Shown piece after piece: positions 25,865 through 35,509 of a stretch of 64,000 nucleotides of DNA. Below the pieces are notes generated by a model. It was not told the origin of the DNA. It was given only the letters and a program-made list of their open reading frames with translations, and searched no databases. Location of the stretch: positions 3,951,001-4,015,000 of the forward strand of contig NZ_AP027081.1 of assembly GCF_030295425.1 (NCBI RefSeq), given 5' to 3'. The DNA comes from Mesoterricola sediminis. Its GTDB lineage: Bacteria; Acidobacteriota; Holophagae; Holophagales; Holophagaceae. Every line of letters starts with the position of its first letter. The stretch's first letter is position 1. The translations under genes and the position numbers were made by a program.

Positions 25865-26179
25865 ATGTCCGCCCCCCTGTCCCAGACCTCCGCTCCCGAC
25901 CGCCCGGCCTCGCCGGCGAGGCGGTGGCTGTGCGTGCTCCTGCTGGTGGTCCTGGGCACCTTCCTGGCGGCCGCCGGGCGGGACCACTGCCATGACGGGG
26001 GCCACCAGGCGTCCGCCCCCCACCTCCTCTGCGTCGACGACTGCGCCCCCGCCGTGATCCCGGCGGCGCCGGCGCCGCCGCCCCGCGACCCCCAGCCCGA
26101 GGCCCCGTTCACGGAGGCGGCCCCCGCCGCCGTGCGGAGCCTGGACCTCGAACCGGAGAAAGCGCCGCCCCGGGCCTGA
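25865..26179 (+). CDS. small membrane-anchored His/Cys-rich protein
   Basis: 104 residues. A hydrophobic anchor (~21-36, WLCVLLLVVLGTFLAAAG) is followed by an exported stretch with HCHDGGH and CVDDC, then an Ala/Pro-rich acidic tail. No named family is recognised. The clustered His/Cys ligands and position between the metal regulator and the RND efflux genes suggest a periplasmic metal-binding accessory, but this is inference. A TACACT -10-like hexamer precedes it. Confidence 0.6.
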   Translation: MSAPLSQTSAPDRPASPARRWLCVLLLVVLGTFLAAAGRDHCHDGGHQASAPHLLCVDDCAPAVIPAAPAPPPRDPQPEAPFTEAAPAAVRSLDLEPEKAPPRA

Positions 26180-26245
26180 GCCCCGCCGACGCCCCTGACG
26201 GCTCCCGGCCCGGGAGCCCCGTTTCCCCGCCCATCGAGGTTCTCC

Positions 26246-27427
26246 ATGCGAATCCCCCTTCTGGGGGCCCTGCCCTGCCTGCTCTTCGCGCAGGCGGCCG
26301 AGGCTCCCCTGGCCTTCGAGGCCATCCTGGCCCTGGCCCGCCCTGCGCCCGAGCAGTGGCGCGTCCAGGCCCTTCTCGCCGAGCGCGGCCTCCAGACCGC
26401 CGAATCCCGGGGCCTCCTCCGGGACGCCCCCACCCTCTCCCTCCTGGCGGGCCCCCGCCGGGCCACCGGCACCCCCGGCAGCACCGACCGCGCCGTGGAA
26501 CTGGACCTGCCCCTCCTCCTCGCCCCCGGCGCGCGCGCGGCCCTGGAAGCCAGCCTGGGCGCCGCCCATCCCCTCCTCACGGAAGCCGCCCGGCGCGAGG
26601 CCCGCCTCCGGCTCCAGACCGCCTACCTGGACGCGTGGCTCAGCGCGCGCCTGCGGGCCCTGCGGGAAGCGGACCTCCAGACCGTGGACCGCTGGCGGTC
26701 CGCGGCCCAGGCCCGGCTGGAGGCCGGGGCCGATCCCGCCTTCCAGGTGGCCCTCGTCGAGGGCGAGCGCCTCAAGGTCCAGCAGGAGCTGGACGAGGCC
26801 CGCCTCCAGGAGGCCCGGGCCTGGGGCGCCCTGACGGCCCTCGCCGATCTGCCCGCCCAACCCCGGCCCCTGGCCGACCCGGGCCCCCTTCCCGCCCTGT
26901 CCGGGGCCGGCCTGGAAGCCCGGCTCCAGGCCAGCCCCGTCCGCCAGGCCCTCCTCGCCGAGGCGGACCTGGAGGCCCGCGGCCTCCGCCTGAAGGAGGC
27001 CCAGGCCCTGGCGCGGTGGAGCCTGCGCGGCAGCTACGCCGCCGAGGGCGAGGACCGGGTGGCCCGCCTGGGCGTGGCCCTGCGCCTCCCCCGCCCGGGA
27101 CAGGCCGAGGCCGTCCGCCGCGGCACCGAGGCCCAGCTCCGGGCCGTCCAGGGCGCTTCGCGCCAGGCCCTGGCCGAGTTCGACGCCCGCGCCGAGGCCG
27201 CCGCGGCCCGCCTCCGGGGCTTCGGTCCCGACGCGCCGGTCCCCGACTTCGCCCGCGCCCTGGAGGCCGTCGGCCTCCGGCTGCAGGAGGGCCGGGAACG
27301 GCCTTCGGACGCCCTCCCCATCCGGCGCCAGCTGCTGGAGGCCCAGATGGCCTCGCTGCGGCGCGTCCACGCGCGGCATGCCCTGGCCGCCGAACTCCAG
27401 GCCCTGCTCCCCGAGGTGACCCCATGA
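26246..27427 (+). CDS. TolC-family outer-membrane efflux protein
   Basis: 393 residues, signal peptide ~1-18 (LLGALPCLLFAQAAEA), then long amphipathic helices rich in Ala/Leu/Glu/Arg, as in TolC/CzcC coiled-coil barrels. It is shorter than most members (~420-470), and the second repeat half lacks a clear NPxL-like motif. It should form the outer-membrane channel of the pump encoded by the next two genes. Its TGA overlaps the adaptor start (ATGA), indicating translational coupling. Confidence 0.82.
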   Translation: MRIPLLGALPCLLFAQAAEAPLAFEAILALARPAPEQWRVQALLAERGLQTAESRGLLRDAPTLSLLAGPRRATGTPGSTDRAVELDLPLLLAPGARAALEASLGAAHPLLTEAARREARLRLQTAYLDAWLSARLRALREADLQTVDRWRSAAQARLEAGADPAFQVALVEGERLKVQQELDEARLQEARAWGALTALADLPAQPRPLADPGPLPALSGAGLEARLQASPVRQALLAEADLEARGLRLKEAQALARWSLRGSYAAEGEDRVARLGVALRLPRPGQAEAVRRGTEAQLRAVQGASRQALAEFDARAEAAAARLRGFGPDAPVPDFARALEAVGLRLQEGRERPSDALPIRRQLLEAQMASLRRVHARHALAAELQALLPEVTP

Positions 27428-28542
27428 CCCGCGTCCACCAGATCCTGCCCCTCGCCCTCGTCCTCGCCGCGGGGACGGCCTGCGGCCGCAAGCCCGCGCC
27501 GAAGGCGGCGGAGGCGGAGCACGCCCACGAGGAGGCCGCCATCCCCGTGGAGGCCATGCGGGGCATCCGCCTCCTCGAGGTGGCCGAGGCCCGCACCGGC
27601 GCGCGCTGGATGCCCGGCGAGGCCCAGGGGGACGAGGCCGCCCAGGCCGTCCTCAGCTGCCCCGTCAAGGGCATCGTCAGCCGCCTCGTGGCCATCCCCG
27701 GCCAGGCCCGGCGGGCCGGGGAGGTGCTGGCCGTCGTCCAGAGCCCCGAACTGGCCCGCCTCAAGGCCGAGTGGATCGCGGCGAAGTCCCGGCTGACCCG
27801 CGCCCGGGCCGACCTGGCGCGGGAGGAACGCCTCTTCCAGGCCGGGGCGGGCGCCCGCCGGGACCTGGAGACCGTGCGCGCCGAGGCCGAGACGGCCGAG
27901 GCCGGGGAGGAAGCCGCCCGCCTGAGCCTGGAGGCCGTCGGCCTCCCGCCCAGCGAAGCGGGCGCCAGCTTCCCCCTCCGCGCCCCGTCCGCCGGCAGCC
28001 TCGTGGCCTGGAAAGTGCAGCGGGGCCAGGGCGTGGAGGCGGGCCAAGAGCTGGGCGCTTTCCAGGCCGCCCGGGCCTCCATCGTGAAGGTGGAGGTGCC
28101 CCAGCCCGGTCCCGTGGACTGGGCCCCGGGGGCCGAGACCGAGGTCCGCCAGGCCGGCGGAAGGACCTGGAGGGCGCGCCTGGAGGGGACCCCCACGGCC
28201 CTCACCGCCGACACGCGCCGGCTGGCCTACCGCCTCCGCTTCCTCGGTGGGCCCCTGCCCATCCCGGGCACCCCCGTGGAGGTGAAGGTCCCCCTGGACA
28301 AGGGAATCTACCTGCCCCAGTCCGCCCTCCAGCAGATGGAGGGGCGCTGGGGGGTCTTCGTGGTGTCGGGAGGGCAGGCCGCGTTCCGCCCCGTGACCCG
28401 CGGCGCCGACATCCAGGCCGAGGTCCTGATCCTCGACGGCCTGAAGCCCGGCGAGACCGTCGTGGCCGAGGGGGCCTACCTCCTCAAGGCCCGGCACCAG
28501 AAGCAGGCGGAACCGGAGGGGGAGGGCGGCCATGGCCACTGA
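27424..28542 (+). CDS. RND efflux periplasmic adaptor lipoprotein
   Basis: 372 residues. Lipoprotein signal with lipobox LAAGTAC (~16-22), then a His/Glu-rich stretch (EHAHEE) typical of CzcB-like metal adaptors. A biotinyl-lipoyl half (~70-105), coiled-coil hairpin (~110-165), second lipoyl half and beta-barrel follow, and the protein ends GGHGH. It bridges the inner-membrane pump and the TolC-like channel. His-rich ends favour a metal cargo. It overlaps the pump gene by 11 bp. Confidence 0.88.
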   Translation: MTRVHQILPLALVLAAGTACGRKPAPKAAEAEHAHEEAAIPVEAMRGIRLLEVAEARTGARWMPGEAQGDEAAQAVLSCPVKGIVSRLVAIPGQARRAGEVLAVVQSPELARLKAEWIAAKSRLTRARADLAREERLFQAGAGARRDLETVRAEAETAEAGEEAARLSLEAVGLPPSEAGASFPLRAPSAGSLVAWKVQRGQGVEAGQELGAFQAARASIVKVEVPQPGPVDWAPGAETEVRQAGGRTWRARLEGTPTALTADTRRLAYRLRFLGGPLPIPGTPVEVKVPLDKGIYLPQSALQQMEGRWGVFVVSGGQAAFRPVTRGADIQAEVLILDGLKPGETVVAEGAYLLKARHQKQAEPEGEGGHGH

Positions 28543-31500
28543 GCCCTCCTCCCTCCTGCGCCGCTGGTTCCAGGCCCTCCTGCCCCGCAAGGGCTGGGTC
28601 TTCGCCCTGAGCCTCGCCTGGGGCGCGGCGGGCATCCTCACCTTCACGGGCCTGGGGCGCGACCTGTTCCCCGACATGAGCCTGCCCGTCCTCAGCGTCC
28701 TCATCCAGAGCCCCGGGCGCGCCACGCCGGAGCTGGAGCTCTCCGTCGCCCAGCCCGCGGAGCAGGCCCTGGGCGGCATGCCCGGGGTGCGGCGGGTCAA
28801 CTCCGTCGTCCTGCCGGAGCTCGTGCAGACCGTCGTGACCTTCGAGGGCGGCACGGACCCGTGGCGGGCCCGGCAGCTCGTCGCCGAGCGCCTCTCGGGC
28901 GTCGTCGGGTCCTTCCCCGCCGGCACCCGCCCCCCCCTCATGACCAGCGCCTCGGGACGCCTCCAGGAGCTGATGGAGATCGTCCTCGAGGGCGAGCGCG
29001 TCGACCCCATGCGCCTGCGCGACCACACCGACCAGGTCCTGGTGCCCCGCCTCCAGGCGGTCCCCGGCGTGGCGCGGGTGGAGAAGCTCGGGGGCCAGGA
29101 GCGGTCCCTCCAGATCCAGCTCATCCCCGAGCGGGTCCGCAGCCTGGGCGTCACCCTCGACAAGGTCATGGCCGCCCTGGAGCAGAGCGGCCAGGACCTG
29201 GCCGCCGGCATCCTGGAGATCCAGGACAAGGGGTGGTACATGTCCGTGGGCAGCCTCGCCGCAGGCCCCGAGGAGGTGCGCAGGCTCCCCGTGCAGGCCG
29301 CGCGCCGCACCGTCACCCTCGGGGAGATCGCCGAGGTCCGGGAGGCACCCGCCTTCCGGCGCGGCCTGGCCCGGCACGACGGCCACGAGGACGTCAGCCT
29401 GCGCATCGTGAAGCAGCCCACCGCCGCCACCCTGGAGGTGGCCGAAGGCGTGCGGGAGGCCGTGAAGGAGCTCCAGCGGGGCCTGCCCCAGGGCATGCGC
29501 CTGGAGACCATCTACGACCAGGGCGGGCTCGTGACCCACGCCCTCGACGGGGTGACCCTGGCCCTGGCCGTGGGCGGCCTCTTCGTGGCGGGCGTCCTCG
29601 TCGCCCTCCTGGGCAGTTTCCGGGGCGCCGTCCTCGTGCTCGCCGTGCTGCCCCTGGCCACCTTCGGGGCGGCCATCCCGCTCCGCCTCTCGGGGCTGGG
29701 GCTGAACGCCATGACCCTCGGCGGCCTCGCCATCGCCGTGGGGCTGCTGGTGGACGCCGCCGTCATCATGGTGGAGAACCTGGCCCACCGCCTCCACGGG
29801 GCGGACGGCGGCACCCGGCGCGACGTGCTCACCCGCGCGGCGGCGGAAGTGGCCGGCCCCATCCTCACCGCCGTCCTCGTGATCCTGGCGGTGTTCATCC
29901 CCCTCCTCTCCATGGGCGGCATCGCGGGCAAGCTCTACGCCCCCCTGGCCGCGGCCGTGGCCTCCGCCATGACGATCAGCCTGGTGCTGACCTTCACCCT
30001 GGTCCCGGCCCTGGTGGAGCGCTTCCTGCCCCCCGGCGCCACCCTGCGGGAACCCCGGCTCGTGGCGGCCATCAAGCGCGTGTACCGGCCCGCCCTGGAC
30101 TGGGCCCTCGGGCACGGCGTCCTCGTGCGGATCCTGGCCCTGGGCCTGACGGTCCCGAGCCTGTGGCTGGCCTTCCGGCTGGGAACGGACTTCCTGCCCG
30201 CCCTGGACGAGCGCGCCTTCATGCTGCTCTCCAAGGTCCCCTCGGAATCCAGCCTGGAGGCGGTGGACAAGGCCAACCTGCTCCTGGACGAACGGCTCCG
30301 CGACATCCCCGGCGTCGGGGCCGTCTACCGCCGGAGCGGCAGGGCCGAGGTCACCGAGGACCCCTGCCCCATCACCGACAGCGAGGTGATGGTGATCCTG
30401 CGCGCCGACGCCGACGAGAAGGCCGTGGGCCGCGAGGTGCTGGAGGCGGCCGAGGCCATGCCCTTCCCCGTGGAAGTCAACACCCCCATGCAGGAGCGCA
30501 TCGCCGAGGGCATCGGCGGCACCCCCGCGGACATCCAGGTGAAGCTCTTCAACCGGGACCTGGACGCCCTGCGCCGCGAACTCCCGGCCCTCCGGGAGCG
30601 CCTGCTCCGGGTGGAGGGCGTCCGGAGCGTCACCCCCGACACCCCCGACCCCATGCCCCGGTGGCGGGCCGTCCTCGACGAGGAGGCCCTGCGCCGCCTG
30701 GACGTGCCCCGGCCCCTGGTGGCCCGGACCCTCCAGGCCGCCCTCCAGGGCCTGGAAGCCGAGGCCCGCTTCGACGGCCCCCAGCGCATCGAGCGGACCG
30801 TCCGGTTCCCCAACGACGGCCATGCCAGCCCCGAGACCCTCAAGGACACCCCCCTCGTCCTCGACGACGGCCGGGCCCTCTCCCTGGGCCAGGTCCTGCG
30901 CTTCGAGGAGGCCTCCACCCCGACCCTGGTGCGGCGCGAGTCCGCCCAGCGGCGCCTGGGCCTCAACGTCCGCACCGGGGGCGACCTGGGGGGGACCGCC
31001 CGCCGCATCGAGCAGGCCCTCGCCGGCGTCCAACTGCCCGAGGGCACCTTCGTGAAGCTGGGCGGCAAGATCGAGGAGGCCCGGGAGACCCAGCGCCGCC
31101 TCGGCCTGGCCGTCGCCGGGGCCCTGGCCCTCGTCGTGGGCCTCCTCTTCCTGGCCCTCAAACGCTGGCGCGAGGTGCTCGTCGTCGTCGCTACCCTGCC
31201 CGACGCCTTCGCGGGGGCCCTCTTCGCCCTCTGGCTCGCGGGCGAGACCTGGAACATCAGCTCCATCGTGGGCATGATCGGGCTCTTCGGGGTGGCCGTG
31301 CAGAACAGCCTGGTCCTCATCACCCAGGCCAAGGCCCTCATGGACGCCGGCACCCCCTTCGAGGAGGCCCTGCGGGAGGCCAGCCTCGGCCGGGTCCGGC
31401 CCAAGCTCATGACCGCCGGCGCGGCCATCCTGGGCCTCGCCCCCATGCTGCTCGGCTTCGGCGGCTCCGAACTGGAGCGGCCCCTGGCCATCGCCATGGT

Positions 31501-31588
31501 GGGCGGCCTCGTGACCAGCACCCTCTTCACCCTCCTGGCCCTGCCCAGCTTCTACGCGTGGGTGGGCCGGCCCCGCGACGGCAGGTAG
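28532..31588 (+). CDS. RND-family efflux pump permease
   Basis: 1018 residues, full length for RND pumps: helix 1 (~18-36), two large periplasmic loops, and two blocks of helices (~335-530 and ~860-1005). The TM4 region reads AIAVGLLVDAAVIMVEN. The second Asp and the Glu of the CzcA-type D..D..E triad are present, but the first Asp is replaced by Ala. Cargo may therefore be metal or organic. It forms an apparent operon with the TolC-like and adaptor genes, all overlapping. Confidence 0.9.
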   Translation: MATEPSSLLRRWFQALLPRKGWVFALSLAWGAAGILTFTGLGRDLFPDMSLPVLSVLIQSPGRATPELELSVAQPAEQALGGMPGVRRVNSVVLPELVQTVVTFEGGTDPWRARQLVAERLSGVVGSFPAGTRPPLMTSASGRLQELMEIVLEGERVDPMRLRDHTDQVLVPRLQAVPGVARVEKLGGQERSLQIQLIPERVRSLGVTLDKVMAALEQSGQDLAAGILEIQDKGWYMSVGSLAAGPEEVRRLPVQAARRTVTLGEIAEVREAPAFRRGLARHDGHEDVSLRIVKQPTAATLEVAEGVREAVKELQRGLPQGMRLETIYDQGGLVTHALDGVTLALAVGGLFVAGVLVALLGSFRGAVLVLAVLPLATFGAAIPLRLSGLGLNAMTLGGLAIAVGLLVDAAVIMVENLAHRLHGADGGTRRDVLTRAAAEVAGPILTAVLVILAVFIPLLSMGGIAGKLYAPLAAAVASAMTISLVLTFTLVPALVERFLPPGATLREPRLVAAIKRVYRPALDWALGHGVLVRILALGLTVPSLWLAFRLGTDFLPALDERAFMLLSKVPSESSLEAVDKANLLLDERLRDIPGVGAVYRRSGRAEVTEDPCPITDSEVMVILRADADEKAVGREVLEAAEAMPFPVEVNTPMQERIAEGIGGTPADIQVKLFNRDLDALRRELPALRERLLRVEGVRSVTPDTPDPMPRWRAVLDEEALRRLDVPRPLVARTLQAALQGLEAEARFDGPQRIERTVRFPNDGHASPETLKDTPLVLDDGRALSLGQVLRFEEASTPTLVRRESAQRRLGLNVRTGGDLGGTARRIEQALAGVQLPEGTFVKLGGKIEEARETQRRLGLAVAGALALVVGLLFLALKRWREVLVVVATLPDAFAGALFALWLAGETWNISSIVGMIGLFGVAVQNSLVLITQAKALMDAGTPFEEALREASLGRVRPKLMTAGAAILGLAPMLLGFGGSELERPLAIAMVGGLVTSTLFTLLALPSFYAWVGRPRDGR

Positions 31589-31602
31589 GCGTCCTCCACC
31601 CC

Positions 31603-31628
31603 GGGTTCCGCGGTTCGCCGCGGAACCC
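31603..31628. terminator. TTCG-loop hairpin after efflux operon
   Basis: Perfect 11-bp stem GGGTTCCGCGG / CCGCGGAACCC closed by a TTCG tetraloop, 14 bp after the RND stop. The exceptionally stable loop suggests a terminator or transcript-end protector, although no T-tract follows. Confidence 0.6.
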
Positions 31629-31647
31629 GCTTGCGCCGGCAAGGATC

Positions 31648-31666
31648 GTACTGTACCGTTCAGTAC
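31648..31666. promoter_or_regulatory. TetR-type operator
   Basis: Inverted repeat GTACTG-N7-CAGTAC, ending 13 bp before the tetR ATG. A possible promoter (TTGCGC at 31631, 17-bp spacer, TACCGT at 31654) is overlapped by it, so autorepression is expected. Confidence 0.55.
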
Positions 31667-31679
31667 ACTGGAGGACCCC

Positions 31680-32267
31680 ATGACCGCCCCGCGCACCCGC
31701 GACACCCGCGAACGCATCCTCGAGGCCGCCCAGCGCCTCTTCCTGGCGCACGGGTACGAAGGCACGAGCATGGACGCGATCCAGCAGGCCGTGGGCGGCT
31801 CCAAGGCCACCCTCTACGCCCACTTCGCCGGCAAGGACGCCCTCTTCGCGGCGGTGCTGGACCGGGCCGGGTCCGGCCCCCTCGCCCTGCCCCTCGAAGC
31901 CGGACTGCCGGTCCGGGAAACCTTGGAGCAGGTGGCCGACAAGGTCCTCCAGGTGGCGGGCTCCCCCTGGTACGCCCGCCTGCAGCGCTGCGTGCTCGGC
32001 CGGGCCGAGGCCGCCCCCGAGCTGGCCGCCGCCTTCTTCGAGCAGGGCGCGGGCCTCGCCCACCGGGAGCTGGCGGCCTGGCTGCGCCGCCAGCACCGGG
32101 CGGGGGCCCTCCGCTGCCCCCGGCCGGAGCGCTCCGCCGAACTCTTCCTCGGCCTCGCCCAGGGCCTCCACGCCCAGCGGGCCCTCTTCGGGCTCCCGCC
32201 CCTGGACGCCGCGGCCCGGAAGGCCTGGGCGCGCCAGGCCGTCCAGGCCTTCCTCACCCTCTCCTAG
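31680..32267 (+). CDS. TetR/AcrR-family transcriptional regulator
   Basis: 195 residues. The N-terminal HTH (~8-58) reads TRERILEAAQRLFLAHGYEG then SKATLYAHFAGKDALF, the standard TetR pattern. An AefR-like helical ligand domain (~65-195) follows. It probably represses its own promoter via the adjacent palindrome. Whether it also controls the upstream RND genes is unclear, since they lie upstream on the same strand behind a hairpin. Thioredoxin follows 11 bp downstream. Confidence 0.88.
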   Translation: MTAPRTRDTRERILEAAQRLFLAHGYEGTSMDAIQQAVGGSKATLYAHFAGKDALFAAVLDRAGSGPLALPLEAGLPVRETLEQVADKVLQVAGSPWYARLQRCVLGRAEAAPELAAAFFEQGAGLAHRELAAWLRRQHRAGALRCPRPERSAELFLGLAQGLHAQRALFGLPPLDAAARKAWARQAVQAFLTLS

Positions 32268-32278
32268 GAGTTCCCCCC

Positions 32279-32596
32279 ATGAGCACCCCCTTCCCCGCCG
32301 TGGACGACGCCACCTTCCGCGAGGCCGTGGCCTCCGGCACCACCCTCGTGGACGTGTGGGCCCCCTGGTGCGGCGCCTGCCGAACCCTGGGCGCCACCCT
32401 CCAGCAGCTGGCCCCGGCCCTGGACCCCGCCCTGAAGGTGGTCCAGCTGGACAGCGAGGCCAACCCCGCGACCGCCGCGGCCCTCGGGGTCCTGGCCCTG
32501 CCGACCCTCCTCCTCTTCCGGGACGGGGCCCTCGTCGGCCGCCGCGTGGGCGCCCTGGGCCGCCAGGGCATCCTCGCCTTCGTGGCCGGGGATTGA
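32279..32596 (+). CDS. thioredoxin-family protein
   Basis: 105 residues, one thioredoxin fold with active site W30-C31-G-A-C34 (WAPWCGAC) and the cis-Pro loop in LALPTLLLF. The CGAC dipeptide differs from the CGPC of classical thioredoxin, which usually raises the redox potential. No signal peptide, so cytosolic. An AGGAG sits just before the ATG. Probably cotranscribed with the tetR gene. Confidence 0.88.
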   Translation: MSTPFPAVDDATFREAVASGTTLVDVWAPWCGACRTLGATLQQLAPALDPALKVVQLDSEANPATAAALGVLALPTLLLFRDGALVGRRVGALGRQGILAFVAGD

Positions 32597-32799
32597 CCCG
32601 CGCCGGCCTGGGCGACCCCAGCACCCGCTGGCGGACCTTCCGCGCCGGCCTGGGCGTCTCCCCCGCCGATCACCGCCGGCGGTTCGCCGCGCCAGAGATC
32701 CGGAGGCTTGTGGAGCCGTCCGGGGTATGATGCATTCCGCCCGCTCGACGGCCTCGACCGCGAGCCCCCCGGACCCCTGACACCCCGGAGCCGCCAGCC

Positions 32800-34212
32800 A
32801 TGACCTGGCTCACCCGCCACCCCGCCCAGGCCTCGATCCGCACGGTCCTCCTGGGCTCCCTCCTCATCCTGGGCGGCTGGGCGCTGGCGGTCACCCTCGG
32901 GCATCTGCAGCTCAACTGGCGAGCCCATCGCCATGCCCAGGACCGGGTGCGGGCCTCGATCCTCGCCGAAAGCATCCTGGAAATGGCCAACAACCTTGCT
33001 TTCGAACGGGGGCGCGCCGCCGTGCTCCTCCGCCGGACCGAGATCCCCGCCCCCGAGGACCTGGCCTTCCTGGACCGCCGCCGCGCCCGGTCCGAGTCCG
33101 CCTGGCAGGCCCTTCAGGGCCCGCTGCGCCAGGGGGCCATCCCCCACGCCGCCGACGTCGAAGCCCGCCTGCAGGAGGTCCGGGCCCTCCGGGTCCGCGT
33201 GAGCGAAATCCTGGTCCGCGTCGGCCAGGACCCCGCCCTCGCCGACGCCTGGTACCTCGCCGCCACCCGGGCCATCCAGGCCATCCAGAAGAGCCTGGAG
33301 GCGCTGGCCCAGCAGTTCGAGCCCGGCGACAGCACGATCCCCCTGGCCCTCCTGGCCAGCACCGCCCTGGAACTGCGCGACACGGTGGGCTCGGAAAGTT
33401 TCATGGCCCTCCAGCTCATCTCCGCCGGATCGGCAACCCCGGCGCAGCGGGAGCGCGTCGCCGAGGCCCGCGGCCGGGGCGAGCGCCTCTGGGACGAAGT
33501 CGCCCAGCTGGCCGAGATCGGCCACGCGCCGGCCCTCCAGGCCCGGGTGGCCGACCTTCGGGCCCAGTGGACCCAGGTCGCGCGCCCCCTCCACGACGCC
33601 GGGCTCGCGGACCTGGCCCAGGGCCGGGCGCCGATGCCCATCCGCCGGATCACCGCCGTCTCCGTGCCCGCCCTGGATGGCCTCGCGGCCCTGAGCGCCG
33701 CCGCCGCCCAGCAGGTCCGCATGCGCGCCCAGGCCACCATGGCGGCCACCCAGGCGCATCTGGTCCGCCACGTCCTCGTCCTCGCGGGCCTGCTGCTGGT
33801 CCTGGCCTTCTCCTTCCGCTACGTGCTGGTCCACATGGTCCAGCCCCTGGAGGCCGCGGACCAGGAACTCCGGCGGATGGGCGCCCTGCCCCAGCTGACC
33901 GATGGCAAGGGCAGCGAGGTGGAGCGCATCACCGCCAGCACGCAGGCCCTCGGCGAATCCCTGGCCCGCCGCGCCGAGGCCGAGGCCGCCCGCGAGGCGA
34001 CCATCGCCGAGCTCCAGGCCGCCCTGGACCAGATCCGCGTGCTCAAGGACATCCTCCCCATCTGCGCCCGTTGCAAGAAGATCCGCAACGACGCCGGCTA
34101 CTGGGAGCAGGTCGAATCCTACATCTCCACCCACACCGACACCACGTTCACCCACGGCTGCTGCCCGGACTGCGCCGAGGTCCTCTTCCCCCGCCCGAAA
34201 CGGGAGGCTTGA
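32800..34212 (+). CDS. membrane sensor-like protein with C-terminal paired CxxC motif
   Basis: 470 residues. Helix 1 (~13-35), a periplasmic all-helical sensor region (~36-320), helix 2 (~323-342), a HAMP-like segment and coiled coil (~345-415). The C-terminus then reads [20 protein letters not shown], ending HGCCPDC. C422/C425 and C455/C458 make two CxxC pairs. This tail occurs at the end of many uncharacterised sensors in place of an output domain. No kinase, GGDEF or methyl-accepting domain is present. It may be a zinc- or redox-linked protein-interaction module. A TATGAT -10-like hexamer is at 32726-32731. Confidence 0.75.
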   Translation: MTWLTRHPAQASIRTVLLGSLLILGGWALAVTLGHLQLNWRAHRHAQDRVRASILAESILEMANNLAFERGRAAVLLRRTEIPAPEDLAFLDRRRARSESAWQALQGPLRQGAIPHAADVEARLQEVRALRVRVSEILVRVGQDPALADAWYLAATRAIQAIQKSLEALAQQFEPGDSTIPLALLASTALELRDTVGSESFMALQLISAGSATPAQRERVAEARGRGERLWDEVAQLAEIGHAPALQARVADLRAQWTQVARPLHDAGLADLAQGRAPMPIRRITAVSVPALDGLAALSAAAAQQVRMRAQATMAATQAHLVRHVLVLAGLLLVLAFSFRYVLVHMVQPLEAADQELRRMGALPQLTDGKGSEVERITASTQALGESLARRAEAEAAREATIAELQAALDQIRVLKDILPICARCKKIRNDAGYWEQVESYISTHTDTTFTHGCCPDCAEVLFPRPKREA

Positions 34213-34420
34213 CCCCGCGCGGCCTCAATGGATTTTCCAAGGTCGGCCTGGGTCCACATGGTTGTCATCGCCCCCGTCCGGGGCTATCGTGGCTCAACGC
34301 TCCCGCTTGACCCCCGGATCGACGCGCCCGGCCGACGCGCCGAATTCCGCATCCCACCGGCCCGCAGTCCTGGAACCTCGCCCCGGACGCCCCCGCCCGG
34401 GGTCCCCCCACGGAGGCAGC

Positions 34421-35113
34421 ATGTCCCTCACCAAGCGTCTCGCCGCTGAATTCCTGGGAACCCTCTGGCTCGTGCTCGGCGGGTGTGGCAGCGCCGTCCT
34501 GGCCGCCGCCTTTCCCGGCGTAGGCATCGGCCTGCACGGCGTCAGCCTCGCCTTCGGCCTCACGGTGCTCACCATGGCCTTCGCCATCGGCCCCATCTCC
34601 GGCTGCCACCTGAATCCCGCCGTGAGCCTGGGCCTGGCCACCGCCGGGCGCTTCGCCTGGAAGGACCTCGTCCCCTACTGGATCGCCCAGGTGCTGGGCG
34701 CCATCGCCGCCGGCGCCGTCCTCTACGCCATCGCCAGCGGCAAGCCCGGCTTCACCCCCGGCGGCTTCGCCAGCAACGGCTACGGCCTCCACAGCCCCGG
34801 CGGCTATGGCCTGGGCGCCGCCTTCCTCACGGAAGCCGTCCTCACCTGCTTCTTCCTCCTCGTGATCCTGGGATCCACCGCCCGGAAGGCCGCCCCCGGC
34901 TTCGCCCCCATCGCCATCGGCCTCTGCCTCACCCTCATCCACCTGGTGAGCATCCCCGTCACCAACACCAGCGTGAACCCCGCCCGCAGCACGGGCGTGG
35001 CCTTCTTCGCCGAGGGCGGGTGGGCCCTGGGCCAGCTCTGGCTCTTCTGGGTCGCCCCCCTTCTCGGCGCCCTCGTCGCCGGCTGGATCTTCCCCCGCCT
35101 CGAAGCGGAGTGA
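34421..35113 (+). CDS. aqpZ: aquaporin Z-type water channel
   Basis: 230 residues, six helices, with both NPA pore motifs (HLNPAVS at 63-69 and SVNPARS near 185). The start ATG follows GGAGG. Length and the [12 protein letters not shown] context match bacterial AqpZ (water-selective) rather than the longer glycerol facilitators. It is the last backbone gene before the tRNA-linked accessory region. Confidence 0.93.
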   Translation: MSLTKRLAAEFLGTLWLVLGGCGSAVLAAAFPGVGIGLHGVSLAFGLTVLTMAFAIGPISGCHLNPAVSLGLATAGRFAWKDLVPYWIAQVLGAIAAGAVLYAIASGKPGFTPGGFASNGYGLHSPGGYGLGAAFLTEAVLTCFFLLVILGSTARKAAPGFAPIAIGLCLTLIHLVSIPVTNTSVNPARSTGVAFFAEGGWALGQLWLFWVAPLLGALVAGWIFPRLEAE

Positions 35114-35230
35114 CCCCCGGGCCCGCGAGGGCCGAACGGCTGACCACCGGAACCGCCCCCCCTGGCGGGCGCCGGAGGTCAACCCAACCGCCAACGCGCC
35201 GAACCCCGCGCGGACTCCCCCAAGCCTCAG

Positions 35231-35273
35231 CCCCCCCCGCAACGCTCGACATCCGTCGACCGTTGCGAGGGGG
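35231..35273. terminator. hairpin beside degenerate tRNA relic
   Basis: Stem GCAACGCTCGAC / GTCGACCGTTGC (one mismatch) with loop ATCC, extended outward by CCCC/GGGG. It sits immediately at the 3' side of the minus-strand tRNA-like relic, the same position as the hairpins beside the other tRNA-fMet copies. Confidence 0.55.
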
Positions 35274-35318
35274 CGTAGAGGCAGGCGCTGGACCTGCGAC
35301 CTCTGGGTTCTGAGCCCG
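35271..35318 (-). pseudogene. degenerate tRNA 3'-half relic
   Basis: The minus strand keeps an anticodon arm (GGGCTCAGAACCC) and a T arm (GCAGG-N7-CCTGC) with the same spacing and GAGGTC-type variable loop as tRNA-fMet. The anticodon loop now has CAG, the T loop lost TTC, and neither the D arm nor a pairing acceptor strand is present. It is best read as a decayed 3' tRNA fragment, the outermost of five tRNA-like sites in this region. Confidence 0.5.
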
Positions 35319-35509
35319 GGAAGCGCGCATTGCAAACCATCTATTTACAACGATTATACCCGCAACAACACCTGGGTACCAATCCGGTTACAACGCCTTT
35401 CTTCTTCAATACCCTATGACGAACGCACACCATCTCGTTGCACTTCCGTCGATCATGCACGACAAATTTAACGGATTCGGATCAACTGTCGATCGTATTC
35501 GAAGGATTT

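Noticed and set aside
35271-35318. Functional tRNA-Leu (CAG anticodon)
   Set aside because: An anticodon arm and T arm are present, but there is no D arm or matching acceptor strand, and the T loop is abnormal; treated as a relic.
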